Source of the DNA: an uncultured Clostridia bacterium
Lineage (GTDB): Bacteria > Bacillota > Clostridia > Oscillospirales > CAG-272
Reading direction: 5' to 3'
Length of the DNA: 9,357 nt
Assembly: GCA_946618395.1 (NCBI GenBank)
Contig: CAMOLD010000047.1
Coordinates: 1 to 9,357 of the forward strand
The notes under the pieces were generated by a model, which had not been told where the DNA came from, did not search any database, and saw only the letters and a program-made list of their open reading frames with translations. Every line of letters begins with the position of its first letter. Positions within the stretch are counted from its first letter, which is position 1. Made by a program: the position numbers and the translations under genes. This document shows positions 1 through 7,544 of this stretch, piece after piece.

Positions 1-185
1 AGCTTGCCGTGGGCGAGGTTACGGCGGACGCGCTTGCCGGCGTTCAAAGCCGTTATCGTGAATTTTTGAGTGATAAAGCGGCGCTGGAAGCGCAGATGAA
101 ACAGGGCGCCGAAGAGGCTTCCTGGTATGCGCGTCGCACGCTTTCCAAAGTTCAAAAAAAGCTGGGGTTCGTTCAACTCCGCTGA
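1..185 (+). CDS. trpS: Tryptophan--tRNA ligase, C-terminal fragment (partial)
   Basis: The frame starting at base 3 is open from the left edge to a TGA at 183-185 and encodes the last 60 residues of a protein that begins outside the window. The end resembles the C-terminal helices of bacterial tryptophanyl-tRNA synthetase: a VTADALAGVQSRYREF segment matching the family's 'V...L.PIQ.RY.E' pattern, then AEEASWYARRTLSKVQKKLGF matching its 'GAEKA...A..TL.KV...G' ending. The enzyme charges tRNA-Trp with tryptophan in the cytoplasm. No catalytic motif (HIGH, KMSKS) lies in the visible part, so the call rests on tail similarity alone. A terminator follows 10 bases after the stop, marking this as the end of its transcription unit. 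Another class I synthetase-like tail cannot be fully excluded. Confidence 0.7.
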   Translation, partial: LAVGEVTADALAGVQSRYREFLSDKAALEAQMKQGAEEASWYARRTLSKVQKKLGFVQLR

Positions 186-187
186 AT

Positions 188-247
188 TCAAAAAAGCTAC
201 ATCCACTCTTTTTTCCAAACGGGAAGAGTCGGAATGTAGCTTTTTTT
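188..247 (+). terminator. Intrinsic terminator after trpS
   Basis: GCTACAT (196-202) pairs with ATGTAGC (234-240). The stem continues through CC/GG and ACTCTT/AAGAGT (205-210 with 224-229), with two single-base bulges, at 230 and 233, on the right side. The apical loop is around 214-220. Seven T follow at 241-247. An A run at 190-195 pairs with that T run, so the hairpin could also act in reverse. It ends only three bases before the ribosome binding site of the next gene. Confidence 0.88.
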
Positions 248-249
248 GC

Positions 250-265
250 GGAGGTGGAAGCTTTG
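250..265 (+). promoter_or_regulatory. Ribosome binding site that decides the start of the glycan-phosphate transferase
   Basis: GGAGGTGG (250-257) sits 7 bases before a TTG codon at 263. The GTG at 254 lies inside this Shine-Dalgarno sequence, so it is a poor start. TTG at 263 is therefore the likelier initiation codon. Confidence 0.7.
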
Positions 266-1255
266 CAAATCCTTTTATGGACGATTGCGGCATGGGGGGC
301 AACAACGGCGCTTTTGCCGCCTGTCATTGCGTTTTCCCTGCGCATTGGCGCTTTGGATGTTCCCGGGGAGGCGCGCAGGATCCATCAAAAAAGCGTTCCG
401 CGCATCGGTGGGCTTGCCGTTTTTTCTGTTTTTGTTGCCGTGGCGTTTCTTTCGGGCGCTGCGAATTCCTTTCCGTTTGCAATTGCCGGCGCCGCCGTTG
501 TGTTTACCGTCGGGTTTATAGATGACCTGTTCGGCTTGCCGGCATGGATCAAATTTTTCTTTCAATCGGTTGCGGCGGCATTCTGCGTTGGCGGGATGCA
601 AAACAAGACATGGTTTGGCGCGTTTGCGTCATTTTTTTGGATCCTGCTTTTGACCAATGCCCACAATTTGATTGACGGAATGGACGGCTTGTTTGCTGGA
701 ACGGCTATTTTTGAGAGCCTTGCACTCTCTGTTACCTTCCTTCTTTTAGGTGTTTCGCCGTTGCTCCCGTTGCTTTTGGCGGCGAACTGTGTTGGATTTT
801 ACCGTTTTAATTGTTCTCCGGCGCGCATTTTTGCCGGTGATTGCGGTTCGGGCAGTATCGGCTTTCTTTTGGGGGCGTTTTCTTTGCCGCTTTTTTGGGG
901 GCAGAGCTGGTTTTTCGGGGCGCTTTCTCCAATTTTTATGATGGCGTATCCGATTGCCGAGGTCGCAACCACCGTTTTGCGCCGCAGTATCCGCCGCCAG
1001 CCACTTTTTGTTGCCGACCGCGGACATTTGCACCACCTGCTCTTTGATCTCGGCTTTTCCAGTCCGTCTGCCGGCAGGATCCTCAAAGGGGTCGGCGCCG
1101 CCATTGCAATGCTCGGCGTGCTTCTCTTGCGCCGGGAGTTTGCCCCCTACGCGGCCGCCGTTTGCATTTTTTGCATTGCGGTTTTGTTTTTTGCGCGCCG
1201 TGCTGTCACTTTGCGCGCCGGGCGCGGAAATGTCGGAAAAACAGTTGATTTTTAG
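263..1255 (+). CDS. WecA/TagO-type undecaprenyl-phosphate glycan-phosphate transferase
   Basis: A polytopic membrane enzyme of about 330 residues in the WecA/TagO/MraY family. Members transfer a sugar-1-phosphate, usually GlcNAc-1-P from UDP-GlcNAc, to undecaprenyl phosphate on the cytoplasmic face, which starts teichoic acid or other wall-polymer synthesis. Counting from the TTG at 263, the family landmarks appear in order. An N-terminal 'LDVPGEARRIHQKSVPRIGG' loop comes first, then the metal/substrate Asp pair D87-D88 (DDLFG). N132-L143 (NAHNLIDGMDGL) holds the catalytic Asp region, followed by G192-D193 (GDCGSGS). Last is the RGHLHH motif at 253-258, which is diagnostic for the WecA/TagO branch and absent from MraY in this form. 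Length is normal. A GTG start at 254 would add three residues but overlaps the ribosome binding site. No promoter is evident between the upstream terminator and this gene. The exact sugar substrate cannot be read from sequence. Confidence 0.88.
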   Translation: MQILLWTIAAWGATTALLPPVIAFSLRIGALDVPGEARRIHQKSVPRIGGLAVFSVFVAVAFLSGAANSFPFAIAGAAVVFTVGFIDDLFGLPAWIKFFFQSVAAAFCVGGMQNKTWFGAFASFFWILLLTNAHNLIDGMDGLFAGTAIFESLALSVTFLLLGVSPLLPLLLAANCVGFYRFNCSPARIFAGDCGSGSIGFLLGAFSLPLFWGQSWFFGALSPIFMMAYPIAEVATTVLRRSIRRQPLFVADRGHLHHLLFDLGFSSPSAGRILKGVGAAIAMLGVLLLRREFAPYAAAVCIFCIAVLFFARRAVTLRAGRGNVGKTVDF

Positions 1256-1278
1256 AGAAATATATGATAAAATATAAT
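1245..1278 (+). promoter_or_regulatory. Possible promoter for the lipoprotein-lgt-CPBP-ligA unit
   Basis: A perfect -10 hexamer TATAAT lies at 1273-1278 in an AT-rich patch after the transferase stop. The best -35-like hexamer, TTGATT at 1245-1250, is 22 bases away, which is longer than the preferred 17. No good -35 exists at normal spacing. The position, about 30 bases before the start codon at 1309, is right for a short 5' leader. Read-through from the upstream gene is the alternative. Confidence 0.35.
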
Positions 1279-1308
1279 TAAGTATAAAAAAGGAAAGGAG
1301 AGGCGAAA

Positions 1309-2952
1309 ATGAGAATTTTCAACCGGCTCCTGCTCCTTTTTTGCGTTTTGGCAATTCTTTTGTCCTCCTTTTCTTCCTGCACGGGAATTATGCTCCTTAC
1401 GCTTCCCGGTTTGCAAAAAGCGCAGGAAAACGCCGAGATTCCCCAAAGCGGAAAGTTTGCCTACACACTTACCGACGCCGACAGGCAGACTTTTCTTGCC
1501 CGCTTGAACGAGCTGGAAGCGTTGATTTTGACCAAGCGCTCCTCCGGCAAAGCGGACATTGAAACGTCAATTGACCGGCTTGAAGATTCCTTTTACCACA
1601 TTGCAACGCAAGCCGAACTCGCCTACATCTATCATTGCTTGGATCAGGCGGATGAGGAAAAAAGCAAGGCATATCTTTATGCTTCGGCAATGAAGTCGGA
1701 TCTGTTCTCCGCATACCAGGCGGTCTGCAAAAAAATTGACGATTCGGATGCGCCCGGCAAAGAGATCTTTTTTGCGGATTGGAGCTTGGAAGACCTGGAA
1801 GAAATGCGCGGCTATTCCAAAGAGTACACCGATCTGGTCCAGGAAAACGACCGCATCGTAGTGGAATACCGCTCGCTTTCCCAAACCGAGCAAAACCAGC
1901 GCGCGCCGGAACTCTATTTGCAAATTGTTGCAAACAACAACCGGCTTGCCGCGCTTTCCGGCTATGAAAATTATGCGGAATATGCCTATGCAAAAATCTA
2001 TCGGCGCGATTATACCCCGGCGGATGCGGAATTGATCCATCAATCTGTCAAGTCCGAACTGTTGCCGGCTTGCCAAAGCTCGCTGGCAAAGTTTCAAACG
2101 CAATACGCAACCTTGAACGCCAAAGAGCGGGAGGTTGTCCGTGCGCTTTTGGAGGGGGAATACAGCGGCGCATGGAGCCTGATGAGCGGATATTTCGCTT
2201 CATTTTCGTCCGATGTGGAAAAAGACATGAAAAGTTTGTTCCTTTCCGAAAATCATTTTTTAACAAGCGCGCAGAATGCCGACAGAGGCGCTTTTACCGC
2301 ATATCTTTATGAATACGAACAGCCGGTTTGCTATTTCGGCCCCGGATACCATGACGGATTTACCGTTCTTCACGAGCTGGGGCATTATTACAGTGATCTT
2401 TCCTCTTTCGGCGAGGATTGGCAAATGGACATTGCCGAAACGCAATCGCAGGCAAACGAATGGCTGTTTACCGCATATTTGCAAGACGCGAACGAAACCG
2501 ACGCGCTTGCCCGGACAGTTTTTTATTACGAACTGCATTCCGCTTTGCAAACCATCGTTCTTGCCTCTCTCATTGACGAATTTGAGCAAAGCGTTTATCA
2601 AAATCCGCCCGAAAATGCCAACGCATTCGACCTTCGCATGCAGGAAGTTTGCCAGGGCTACGGCGGGGTGGAATGGGTCAAAAAGCAGTTTGCCGATCCC
2701 ATGCGCTATTGGCGCAACGTGGTGCTGGAAAGCCCCTGCTACTATATCAGTTATGCGTTTTCCATGCTGGCGGCAATCAACTTTTATGCGCTTGCTTCCA
2801 CAGATTACCGGGCGGCGCAAAACACCTATTTGGAGCTTACCGTTTTGCAACTGGAAGAAGGGCAGACCTATTGCGACTGGTTGCAAATGAAAAATATGCA
2901 AACCCCGTTTGAAGAATCTTTTTATCAAACCATTGCCTTGCTTGCCGCGTAA
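1309..2952 (+). CDS. Lipoprotein with M3-family (oligoendopeptidase F-like) zinc metallopeptidase domain
   Basis: A 547-residue protein with a good Shine-Dalgarno (AAAGGAG, 8 bases before the ATG). The N-terminus is a classic lipoprotein signal: positive residues (R2, R6), a hydrophobic run at 7-18, then LSSFSSC with the predicted lipidated Cys at 24. The mature protein should be tethered to the outer face of the membrane. The domain is an M3 gluzincin: the zinc motif HELGH is at residues 355-359 and the third ligand is probably E377 in DIAETQSQANE. That layout matches the 'HELGH...E..S...NE' pattern of oligoendopeptidase F. Known M3 enzymes cut short peptides, and many are cytoplasmic. Secretion as a lipoprotein implies a role in digesting extracellular peptides or in surface peptide turnover, which is inference. 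It starts the four-gene run and is followed after 29 bases by an Lgt-family gene. Confidence 0.85.
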   Translation: MRIFNRLLLLFCVLAILLSSFSSCTGIMLLTLPGLQKAQENAEIPQSGKFAYTLTDADRQTFLARLNELEALILTKRSSGKADIETSIDRLEDSFYHIATQAELAYIYHCLDQADEEKSKAYLYASAMKSDLFSAYQAVCKKIDDSDAPGKEIFFADWSLEDLEEMRGYSKEYTDLVQENDRIVVEYRSLSQTEQNQRAPELYLQIVANNNRLAALSGYENYAEYAYAKIYRRDYTPADAELIHQSVKSELLPACQSSLAKFQTQYATLNAKEREVVRALLEGEYSGAWSLMSGYFASFSSDVEKDMKSLFLSENHFLTSAQNADRGAFTAYLYEYEQPVCYFGPGYHDGFTVLHELGHYYSDLSSFGEDWQMDIAETQSQANEWLFTAYLQDANETDALARTVFYYELHSALQTIVLASLIDEFEQSVYQNPPENANAFDLRMQEVCQGYGGVEWVKKQFADPMRYWRNVVLESPCYYISYAFSMLAAINFYALASTDYRAAQNTYLELTVLQLEEGQTYCDWLQMKNMQTPFEESFYQTIALLAA

Positions 2953-2981
2953 AGCCGGAAGAGAGCAGAAAGGAGGACACC

Positions 2982-3761
2982 GTGTATCCCGAAAAACTGT
3001 TTTGGAATTTGGATTTTTACACCATCTTTTTAGGGCTTGGATTTGTGGGGGCCGTGGTGTTGTTCCGCTTTCTTGCCGACCGGAAACAAATTCCGGCAAG
3101 GGTGCAGAATTTGTGCCTGGTTTCCGGCGTTTCCTCTATGCTTGGCGGATATTTGTTTGCGGTGCTGTTCCAGGGCGTTTATAACGCGATTGCAAGCGGG
3201 AAATTTTCGCTTTCCGGCGATACCGGCGCAACTTTTTACGGCGGTTTGATTGGCGGAACGTCCACCTTTATTGCCGTCTATTTTCTTGCAGGGAAATGGG
3301 CATTTCCAAAAAAAGGAGAGACAAAAGCCCGGTTTTTGGAGGTGTTGAATCTTGGAATTTGCTCGGTGGTCATTGCCCATGCGTTTGGCAGAATCGGCTG
3401 TTTGTTTGCCGGCTGTTGCCACGGGGCGGTCACCACGGCATGGTATGGTATTTGGAACGCGGAGCTTGGCGCAAAAACCGTTCCCGTGCAGTTGTTTGAA
3501 TCGCTGTTCTTGTTTGCGCTGTGCGCCTTTTTATGCTTTGCGGCATTTCGTTGGAAAAAGAATTTGAATCTCCCCCTGTATCTGATCCTTTACGGTGTCT
3601 GGCGGTTTATCATTGAATTCTTCCGGGCGGACGAGCGCGGAGAGACCTTTGTTCCGTGGCTTTCCCCCTCGCAACTCACGGCGGTTGTTTTGGTTCTTCT
3701 TGGCGGCGGACTGCTTGTTTTTGCTCTTCGGAGCAACGGGAGGGATCATGAAAACGAATGA
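2982..3761 (+). CDS. Lgt-family (prolipoprotein diacylglyceryl transferase-like) membrane protein
   Basis: A 259-residue, multi-spanning membrane protein starting at GTG, with AAAGGAGG 5 bases upstream. Lgt moves diacylglycerol from phosphatidylglycerol to the lipobox cysteine of prolipoproteins. Family features seen are FYGGLIGG (Y86), the HAFGRIGCLFAGCCHG block (133-148), PVQLFES, and YGVWRFIIEFFRADE with R208 and E212. R137, R208 and E212 align with E. coli Lgt R143, R239 and E243. However, the signature Asn (N146 in E. coli) is C140, the signature Glu (E151) is C145, and the His of HGGLIG is Y86. The GRxGC...GCC form is one I associate with Lgt-like proteins of Gram-positive anaerobes. 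It may be a true Lgt variant or a paralogue with another acyl or lipid substrate, so no gene symbol is given. It follows a lipoprotein gene and overlaps the next gene by 14 bases. Confidence 0.8.
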   Translation: MYPEKLFWNLDFYTIFLGLGFVGAVVLFRFLADRKQIPARVQNLCLVSGVSSMLGGYLFAVLFQGVYNAIASGKFSLSGDTGATFYGGLIGGTSTFIAVYFLAGKWAFPKKGETKARFLEVLNLGICSVVIAHAFGRIGCLFAGCCHGAVTTAWYGIWNAELGAKTVPVQLFESLFLFALCAFLCFAAFRWKKNLNLPLYLILYGVWRFIIEFFRADERGETFVPWLSPSQLTAVVLVLLGGGLLVFALRSNGRDHENE

Positions 3762-4554
3762 CCGCGTTTGGCGCATTTTACTTTGGCTCTCACTTGCGCT
3801 GTTTGTTGGAATTTACATCTTTGACCCCACCCGGGGCATTGCCGACCCGCAAAACCGCCAGCTTACCAAAATGGCGGTGCTCCGCATTTCCGCCATCCCG
3901 GCAATTGTTTGTTGCATTCAAATTTTGCATCTTCGCTTAATGAACCGGCCGAAAAAAGGGGACCTTCTCTTTTTTCTGCCCGCCGTGCTGATCGCGCTTA
4001 ACAATTTTCCCTGGCTTTCGCTTGCCACGGGTAGTGCACACTTGCAGGGGAGCGCCTCGGTTTGGCTGTTGTTGATCCAGGTGCTTGGCGTTGGAATCAT
4101 GGAGGAGCTTGCCTTCCGCGGCATTTTGTTGCCGTTTCTTTTGGAGCGCCTGGGCAGGACGAAAAAGGGAATGTGGATAAGCATTCTGTTGTCCTCCACC
4201 ATTTTCGGAGTCATCCATTTTGCCAATTTGATTGAGGCGCCAAATGTTGCGGCGGTATTGATGCAGGTGGGCTATTCCACGCTCCTGGGCGGACTTTGCG
4301 CGGCGCTCTTTTTGGGAACGGGGAACATCTGGTATTGCATTGCGGTGCACGTGGAGTTCAATTTCGGCGGCGGTATCAACACCTATTTTACCGAGGGAAC
4401 CGTTTGGAATTTGCCAACCGTTCTTTGCACCGTGTTGGTGTCAATCGCCGTTTTCGGCTGGTATCTCTATTGGATGCTCCGGTTTGATCCGGAACGGTTG
4501 CCGGTCTTCCGGGAAATTCAAAATGAAGAAAAGGACGGTGGAAAAAATGCCTGA
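3748..4554 (+). CDS. CPBP-family (CAAX-type) intramembrane metalloprotease
   Basis: A 268-residue, multi-spanning membrane protein. The ATG at 3748 has GGGAGG four bases upstream and lies inside the end of the Lgt-like gene (14-base overlap), which favours it over an in-frame upstream start. The three motifs of the CPBP/Abi (Rce1-like) family are present: EELAFRG with E119, E120 and R124; FGVIH with F153 and H157; HVEFN with H201 and N205. These glutamates and histidines form the presumed active site within the membrane. Bacterial members act in signal-peptide or bacteriocin processing, in self-immunity to bacteriocins, and in other roles. No bacteriocin or prenylated substrate is visible nearby, so the substrate is unknown. 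The C-terminal tail overlaps the ligA start by 8 bases. Confidence 0.85.
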   Translation: MKTNDRVWRILLWLSLALFVGIYIFDPTRGIADPQNRQLTKMAVLRISAIPAIVCCIQILHLRLMNRPKKGDLLFFLPAVLIALNNFPWLSLATGSAHLQGSASVWLLLIQVLGVGIMEELAFRGILLPFLLERLGRTKKGMWISILLSSTIFGVIHFANLIEAPNVAAVLMQVGYSTLLGGLCAALFLGTGNIWYCIAVHVEFNFGGGINTYFTEGTVWNLPTVLCTVLVSIAVFGWYLYWMLRFDPERLPVFREIQNEEKDGGKNA

Positions 4555-6544
4555 TTCGGTTTTGGAAACCATCGAAAAACTGCGCGCAAAGCTGTTGTAT
4601 CACGCAAAAAAATACTATGTTGACGATGCGCCCGAAATCTCGGACTACGACTATGACATGATGTATGCCGAATTACTGCGCTTGGAGGCGGAGCACCCGG
4701 AATTTGACGATCCCGCGTCTCCCACCCATCGCGTCGGCGGCAAGCCGCTGGATAAATTCGGCAAAGTTACCCACACCGTTCAGATGAACTCGCTTTCGGA
4801 CGTGTTTTCTTTTGAGGAGCTGGACGAATTTTTGAACCGGGTTGCCGAAATTGTTAAAGCCCCGGTTTATTCGGTCGAGCCGAAAATTGACGGCCTTTCG
4901 GTTTCGCTCCATTATGAAAACGGAATTTTTACGCTTGGTGCAACCCGCGGCGACGGATTTGTGGGCGAGGATGTGACGCAAAACCTGAAAACGGTGTTTT
5001 CTATTCCCATGCGCCTGCCAGAACCGCTGACCTTGACGGTGCGCGGCGAGGTCTATATGCCGCGCGCAAACTTTGAAAAACTCAACGCGGCAAGAGAGGC
5101 GGCAGGACAAAGCCTGTTTGCCAATCCGCGCAACGCGGCGGCGGGCTCCCTGCGCCAGCTGGACCCCAAAATTACCGCCGAGCGGCGTTTGGATATTTTT
5201 GTGTTCAATTTTCAAGAGGGTAGCTTGTGGCAGGACGGCAGATTGCCCCAGTCGCATACCGAAACGCTGAACCGGCTGCGCGAACTCGGTTTTCATACTC
5301 TGGAAGAAACCGCCGTTGCAAGCACCTCCCAGGAGATCATCGGGCGCATCAAAGCCCTGGGCGCGCTCCGGCAGAATTTGCGCTACGATATTGACGGTGT
5401 GGTAATTAAAATTGACAACCTTGCCGACCGCAAACTGCTTGGCGAGGGGACCAATACGCCGCGCTGGGCGGTTGCCTATAAATTCCCGCCCGAGCAAAAG
5501 CAAACCAAACTTTTGGATATTGCCATTGCCGTCGGGCGCACGGGTGTGCTGACGCCCACCGCCGTGCTGGAGCCGGTTTCGCTTGCGGGAACAACCGTTT
5601 CCCGCGCGACTCTCCACAATGCCGAGTTTATTTGGGAAAAGGATATTCGCATCGGCGATATTGTAACGGTGCAAAAGGCAGGGGACATCATTCCCGAGGT
5701 CGTCCGTTCCCATCCAAACCTCCGCGCCGGCGAAATTCCAAAATATCAAATGCCGAAAGTTTGCCCCTCCTGCGGCGAACCCGTCTTTTATGACGAGGAT
5801 GAAGGCGCCGCCACGCGATGCACCAACAGCGCCTGCCCGGCGCAGCTTTCGCGCGGGATCGAGCATTTTGCCTCCAAGGATGCTATGAACATTGAGGGCA
5901 TGGGTCCGCAGGTCGTTGACGCGCTTTTGAACGCACATCTGATCTCCGACGCGGCAGACCTTTACCGCTTGCAGGCAAGCGAGATTGCAGACCTTGACCG
6001 CATGGGCGAAAAATCTGCGGAAAATTTGATTGCCGCCATCGACCGTTCCCGCAACGCCGGATTGGAGCGGCTGATTTATGCCCTCGGAATTCGCAACGTC
6101 GGTGAGGTTGCCGCGGCGGAACTGGCGCAACACTTCGGAACGCTGGAAGCCTGTATGCAAGCCACCAAAGAGGAGCTTTGTTCACTTTCGGATTTTGGCG
6201 AGATCACCGCGGACTGCGTGGTCAATTTCTTTACGCATCCGCAAAACAAGGATCTTTGCCGTCGTCTGACGGATGCCGGACTGTTGACAACGCCGGTCAA
6301 ACTGCCCACCTCCGACGTGCTGGCGGGGCTGACCTTTGTGCTAACGGGAACGCTCCCGACCATGAGCCGCGATGAAGCCAGCGAGCGCATCAAAAACGCG
6401 GGCGGTAAGGTTTCGGGTTCGGTTTCCTCCAAAACAAGCTACGTTGTGGCAGGGGAAGCGGCAGGCTCTAAACTCACCAAGGCGCGCGCGCTGAACGTCC
6501 CGGTGATCACCGAGGAAGAACTGCTAAAAATGATAGAACAATAA
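4547..6544 (+). CDS. ligA: NAD-dependent DNA ligase LigA
   Basis: A 665-residue enzyme of normal family length. It seals nicks between Okazaki fragments and in repair, using NAD+ to adenylate itself. Domains in order: the Ia NAD-binding region (YHAKKYYVDDAPEISDYDYD, near the N-terminus); the nucleotidyltransferase with K113 of KIDG as the AMP-accepting lysine and the later active-site lysines K288 (DGVVIKID) and K312 (YKFPPEQ); an OB fold; a Cys4 zinc finger (C406, C409, C425, C430); a helix-hairpin-helix region; and a BRCT domain at about 590-665. All catalytic residues match E. coli LigA with an offset of two. The ATG at 4547 has GGACGGTGG upstream and fits the family N-terminus. An in-frame ATG at 4523 would add eight residues with a poorer ribosome binding site. 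It overlaps the CPBP gene by 8 bases, is the last gene of the unit, and is followed by a strong terminator. Confidence 0.98.
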   Translation: MPDSVLETIEKLRAKLLYHAKKYYVDDAPEISDYDYDMMYAELLRLEAEHPEFDDPASPTHRVGGKPLDKFGKVTHTVQMNSLSDVFSFEELDEFLNRVAEIVKAPVYSVEPKIDGLSVSLHYENGIFTLGATRGDGFVGEDVTQNLKTVFSIPMRLPEPLTLTVRGEVYMPRANFEKLNAAREAAGQSLFANPRNAAAGSLRQLDPKITAERRLDIFVFNFQEGSLWQDGRLPQSHTETLNRLRELGFHTLEETAVASTSQEIIGRIKALGALRQNLRYDIDGVVIKIDNLADRKLLGEGTNTPRWAVAYKFPPEQKQTKLLDIAIAVGRTGVLTPTAVLEPVSLAGTTVSRATLHNAEFIWEKDIRIGDIVTVQKAGDIIPEVVRSHPNLRAGEIPKYQMPKVCPSCGEPVFYDEDEGAATRCTNSACPAQLSRGIEHFASKDAMNIEGMGPQVVDALLNAHLISDAADLYRLQASEIADLDRMGEKSAENLIAAIDRSRNAGLERLIYALGIRNVGEVAAAELAQHFGTLEACMQATKEELCSLSDFGEITADCVVNFFTHPQNKDLCRRLTDAGLLTTPVKLPTSDVLAGLTFVLTGTLPTMSRDEASERIKNAGGKVSGSVSSKTSYVVAGEAAGSKLTKARALNVPVITEEELLKMIEQ

Positions 6545-6551
6545 AACAAAC

Positions 6552-6590
6552 AAAAAGCCCTGCCGGAAACATTGCCGGCAGGGCTTTTTT
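6552..6590. terminator. Bidirectional terminator between ligA and the YitT gene
   Basis: A perfect 15-bp stem: 6552-6566 (AAAAAGCCCTGCCGG) pairs with 6575-6589, around the 8-base loop AAACATTG. T6 follows on the + strand (6585-6590), and the A5 run (6552-6556) becomes a T run on the - strand. It lies between two converging genes and can serve both. Confidence 0.95.
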
Positions 6591-6602
6591 ATTTGAAAAA
6601 CT

Positions 6603-7460
6603 CTATTCTTCAATAAATCCGCGGCCGTGAACCTCGCGGATTTTGGTGACCGTAACAAAGGCTTCGGGGTCGATTTTGCGAATCAGCTCGGTTGCCTCGT
6701 GGAGTTTGCGCGGGTGCAGGACGCAAAGCACACCTTGTTGCTTTTTCTCCAGGTGTCCGGTTTCAATCATCGTCATAGTAACGCCGGCGTTCAAAGAGTG
6801 CAAAAGCGTTTTTCGAATTTCATCATAGCGGTCGGAAATCACAAAAACCTGAACCTGCGCTTTTCCAACGATGATGACCTGCTCAATCAAAATCGATTCC
6901 AAAATCAAAACCAAAAATCCGAGCAGCGCCTTTTGCGGATACCAGAACGCCTGCAATCCAATGACGACCACTCCAAGAAGATTGACCATCCAGGAGATGG
7001 GAAGCCCCAGCCAGCGGTGGGCAATCAGCGCCACAATATCCATACCCCCTGTCGAGGAACCCACGCGCATGGTCAGCCCCATGCCAACGCCAATGATCAG
7101 CCCGGCGGAAATGGCGGCAAGGGTTGGATCATCGGTCAGAGCGCCAATGTTGGGAATGCGCTCCAGCCCGGCAAGAAAAAGGGGATAGAGAAGCGAACCC
7201 GCAATGGTTGTGAAAAAGAACTTTTTGCCAAGCACCAAAAGCCCGATGAGAAGCAGAAGCATATTCAAAGCCAGAATGGCAATGGCAGGGTCAAATTTTG
7301 GAAAAATGTGAGAAAGCGCAATACCAATACCGGTTGTGCCGTCCGAAAGAATGTTATGGGGAAGGATAAACGCGGCAATGCCGAAGGCAAGCAACGCGTT
7401 GCCAAGAAAAACGCAACATCCGGTCAAAATCAGTTGCTTCCGGTTTCGTTTTTGTATCAT
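6603..7460 (-). CDS. YitT family membrane protein (DUF161 + DUF2179)
   Basis: A 285-residue protein with the YitT layout. The N-terminal part contains about five to six hydrophobic segments (roughly 10-33, 57-78, 82-100, 113-131, 155-200), with the family motif SSTGGMDIV at 135-143. The soluble C-terminal DUF2179 domain spans about 203-283 and ends in EVHGRGF (276-282). The ATG has AAAGGAG 8 bases upstream. Members are common, often in several copies, in Firmicutes. Their transport or sensing function is not settled, so none is assigned. The gene stands alone: it has its own consensus promoter (7499-7527) and shares the terminator with ligA. Confidence 0.92.
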   Translation of the reverse strand: MIQKRNRKQLILTGCCVFLGNALLAFGIAAFILPHNILSDGTTGIGIALSHIFPKFDPAIAILALNMLLLLIGLLVLGKKFFFTTIAGSLLYPLFLAGLERIPNIGALTDDPTLAAISAGLIIGVGMGLTMRVGSSTGGMDIVALIAHRWLGLPISWMVNLLGVVVIGLQAFWYPQKALLGFLVLILESILIEQVIIVGKAQVQVFVISDRYDEIRKTLLHSLNAGVTMTMIETGHLEKKQQGVLCVLHPRKLHEATELIRKIDPEAFVTVTKIREVHGRGFIEE

Positions 7461-7498
7461 CGGGTTTGCTCCTTTCTGCTTACTTCCTTATAACAATT

Positions 7499-7527
7499 AT
7501 TATACCGCATTTTCAAAGTTCTGTCAA
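7499..7527 (-). promoter_or_regulatory. Consensus sigma-A promoter of the YitT gene
   Basis: On the - strand TTGACA (7527-7522) and TATAAT (7504-7499) are separated by exactly 17 bases, a full match to the housekeeping consensus. The start site would fall near 7492, giving a leader of about 30 bases with the ribosome binding site at 7469-7475. Confidence 0.9.
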
Positions 7528-7544
7528 CACGCGACCGAAAAAAC

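Noticed and set aside
1256..1308. Riboswitch or leader RNA before the lipoprotein gene
   Set aside because: The gap is only 53 bases, A-rich, and has no stable hairpin. It holds just a -10-like hexamer and the ribosome binding site.
2260..3099. 279-codon - strand frame over the end of the M3 peptidase and start of the Lgt-like gene
   Set aside because: It is a shadow of two genes with strong family motifs. No ribosome binding site or domain is seen.
3748..4554. Bacteriocin immunity locus around the CPBP protease
   Set aside because: No small double-glycine-leader peptide, ABC exporter or regulator is found nearby, so the immunity reading has no support here.
4673..6160. 495-codon open frame on the - strand inside ligA
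   Set aside because: It lies wholly antisense to ligA, whose domains and catalytic residues are complete. The translation is rich in Arg, Gly and Ala with no recognisable domain, as expected from a codon-bias shadow.
6627..7493. 288-codon + strand frame across the YitT gene
   Set aside because: It is antisense to a clear YitT-family gene. Its translation is dominated by Asn, Gln and Lys with no domain, and it runs through the YitT ribosome binding site.
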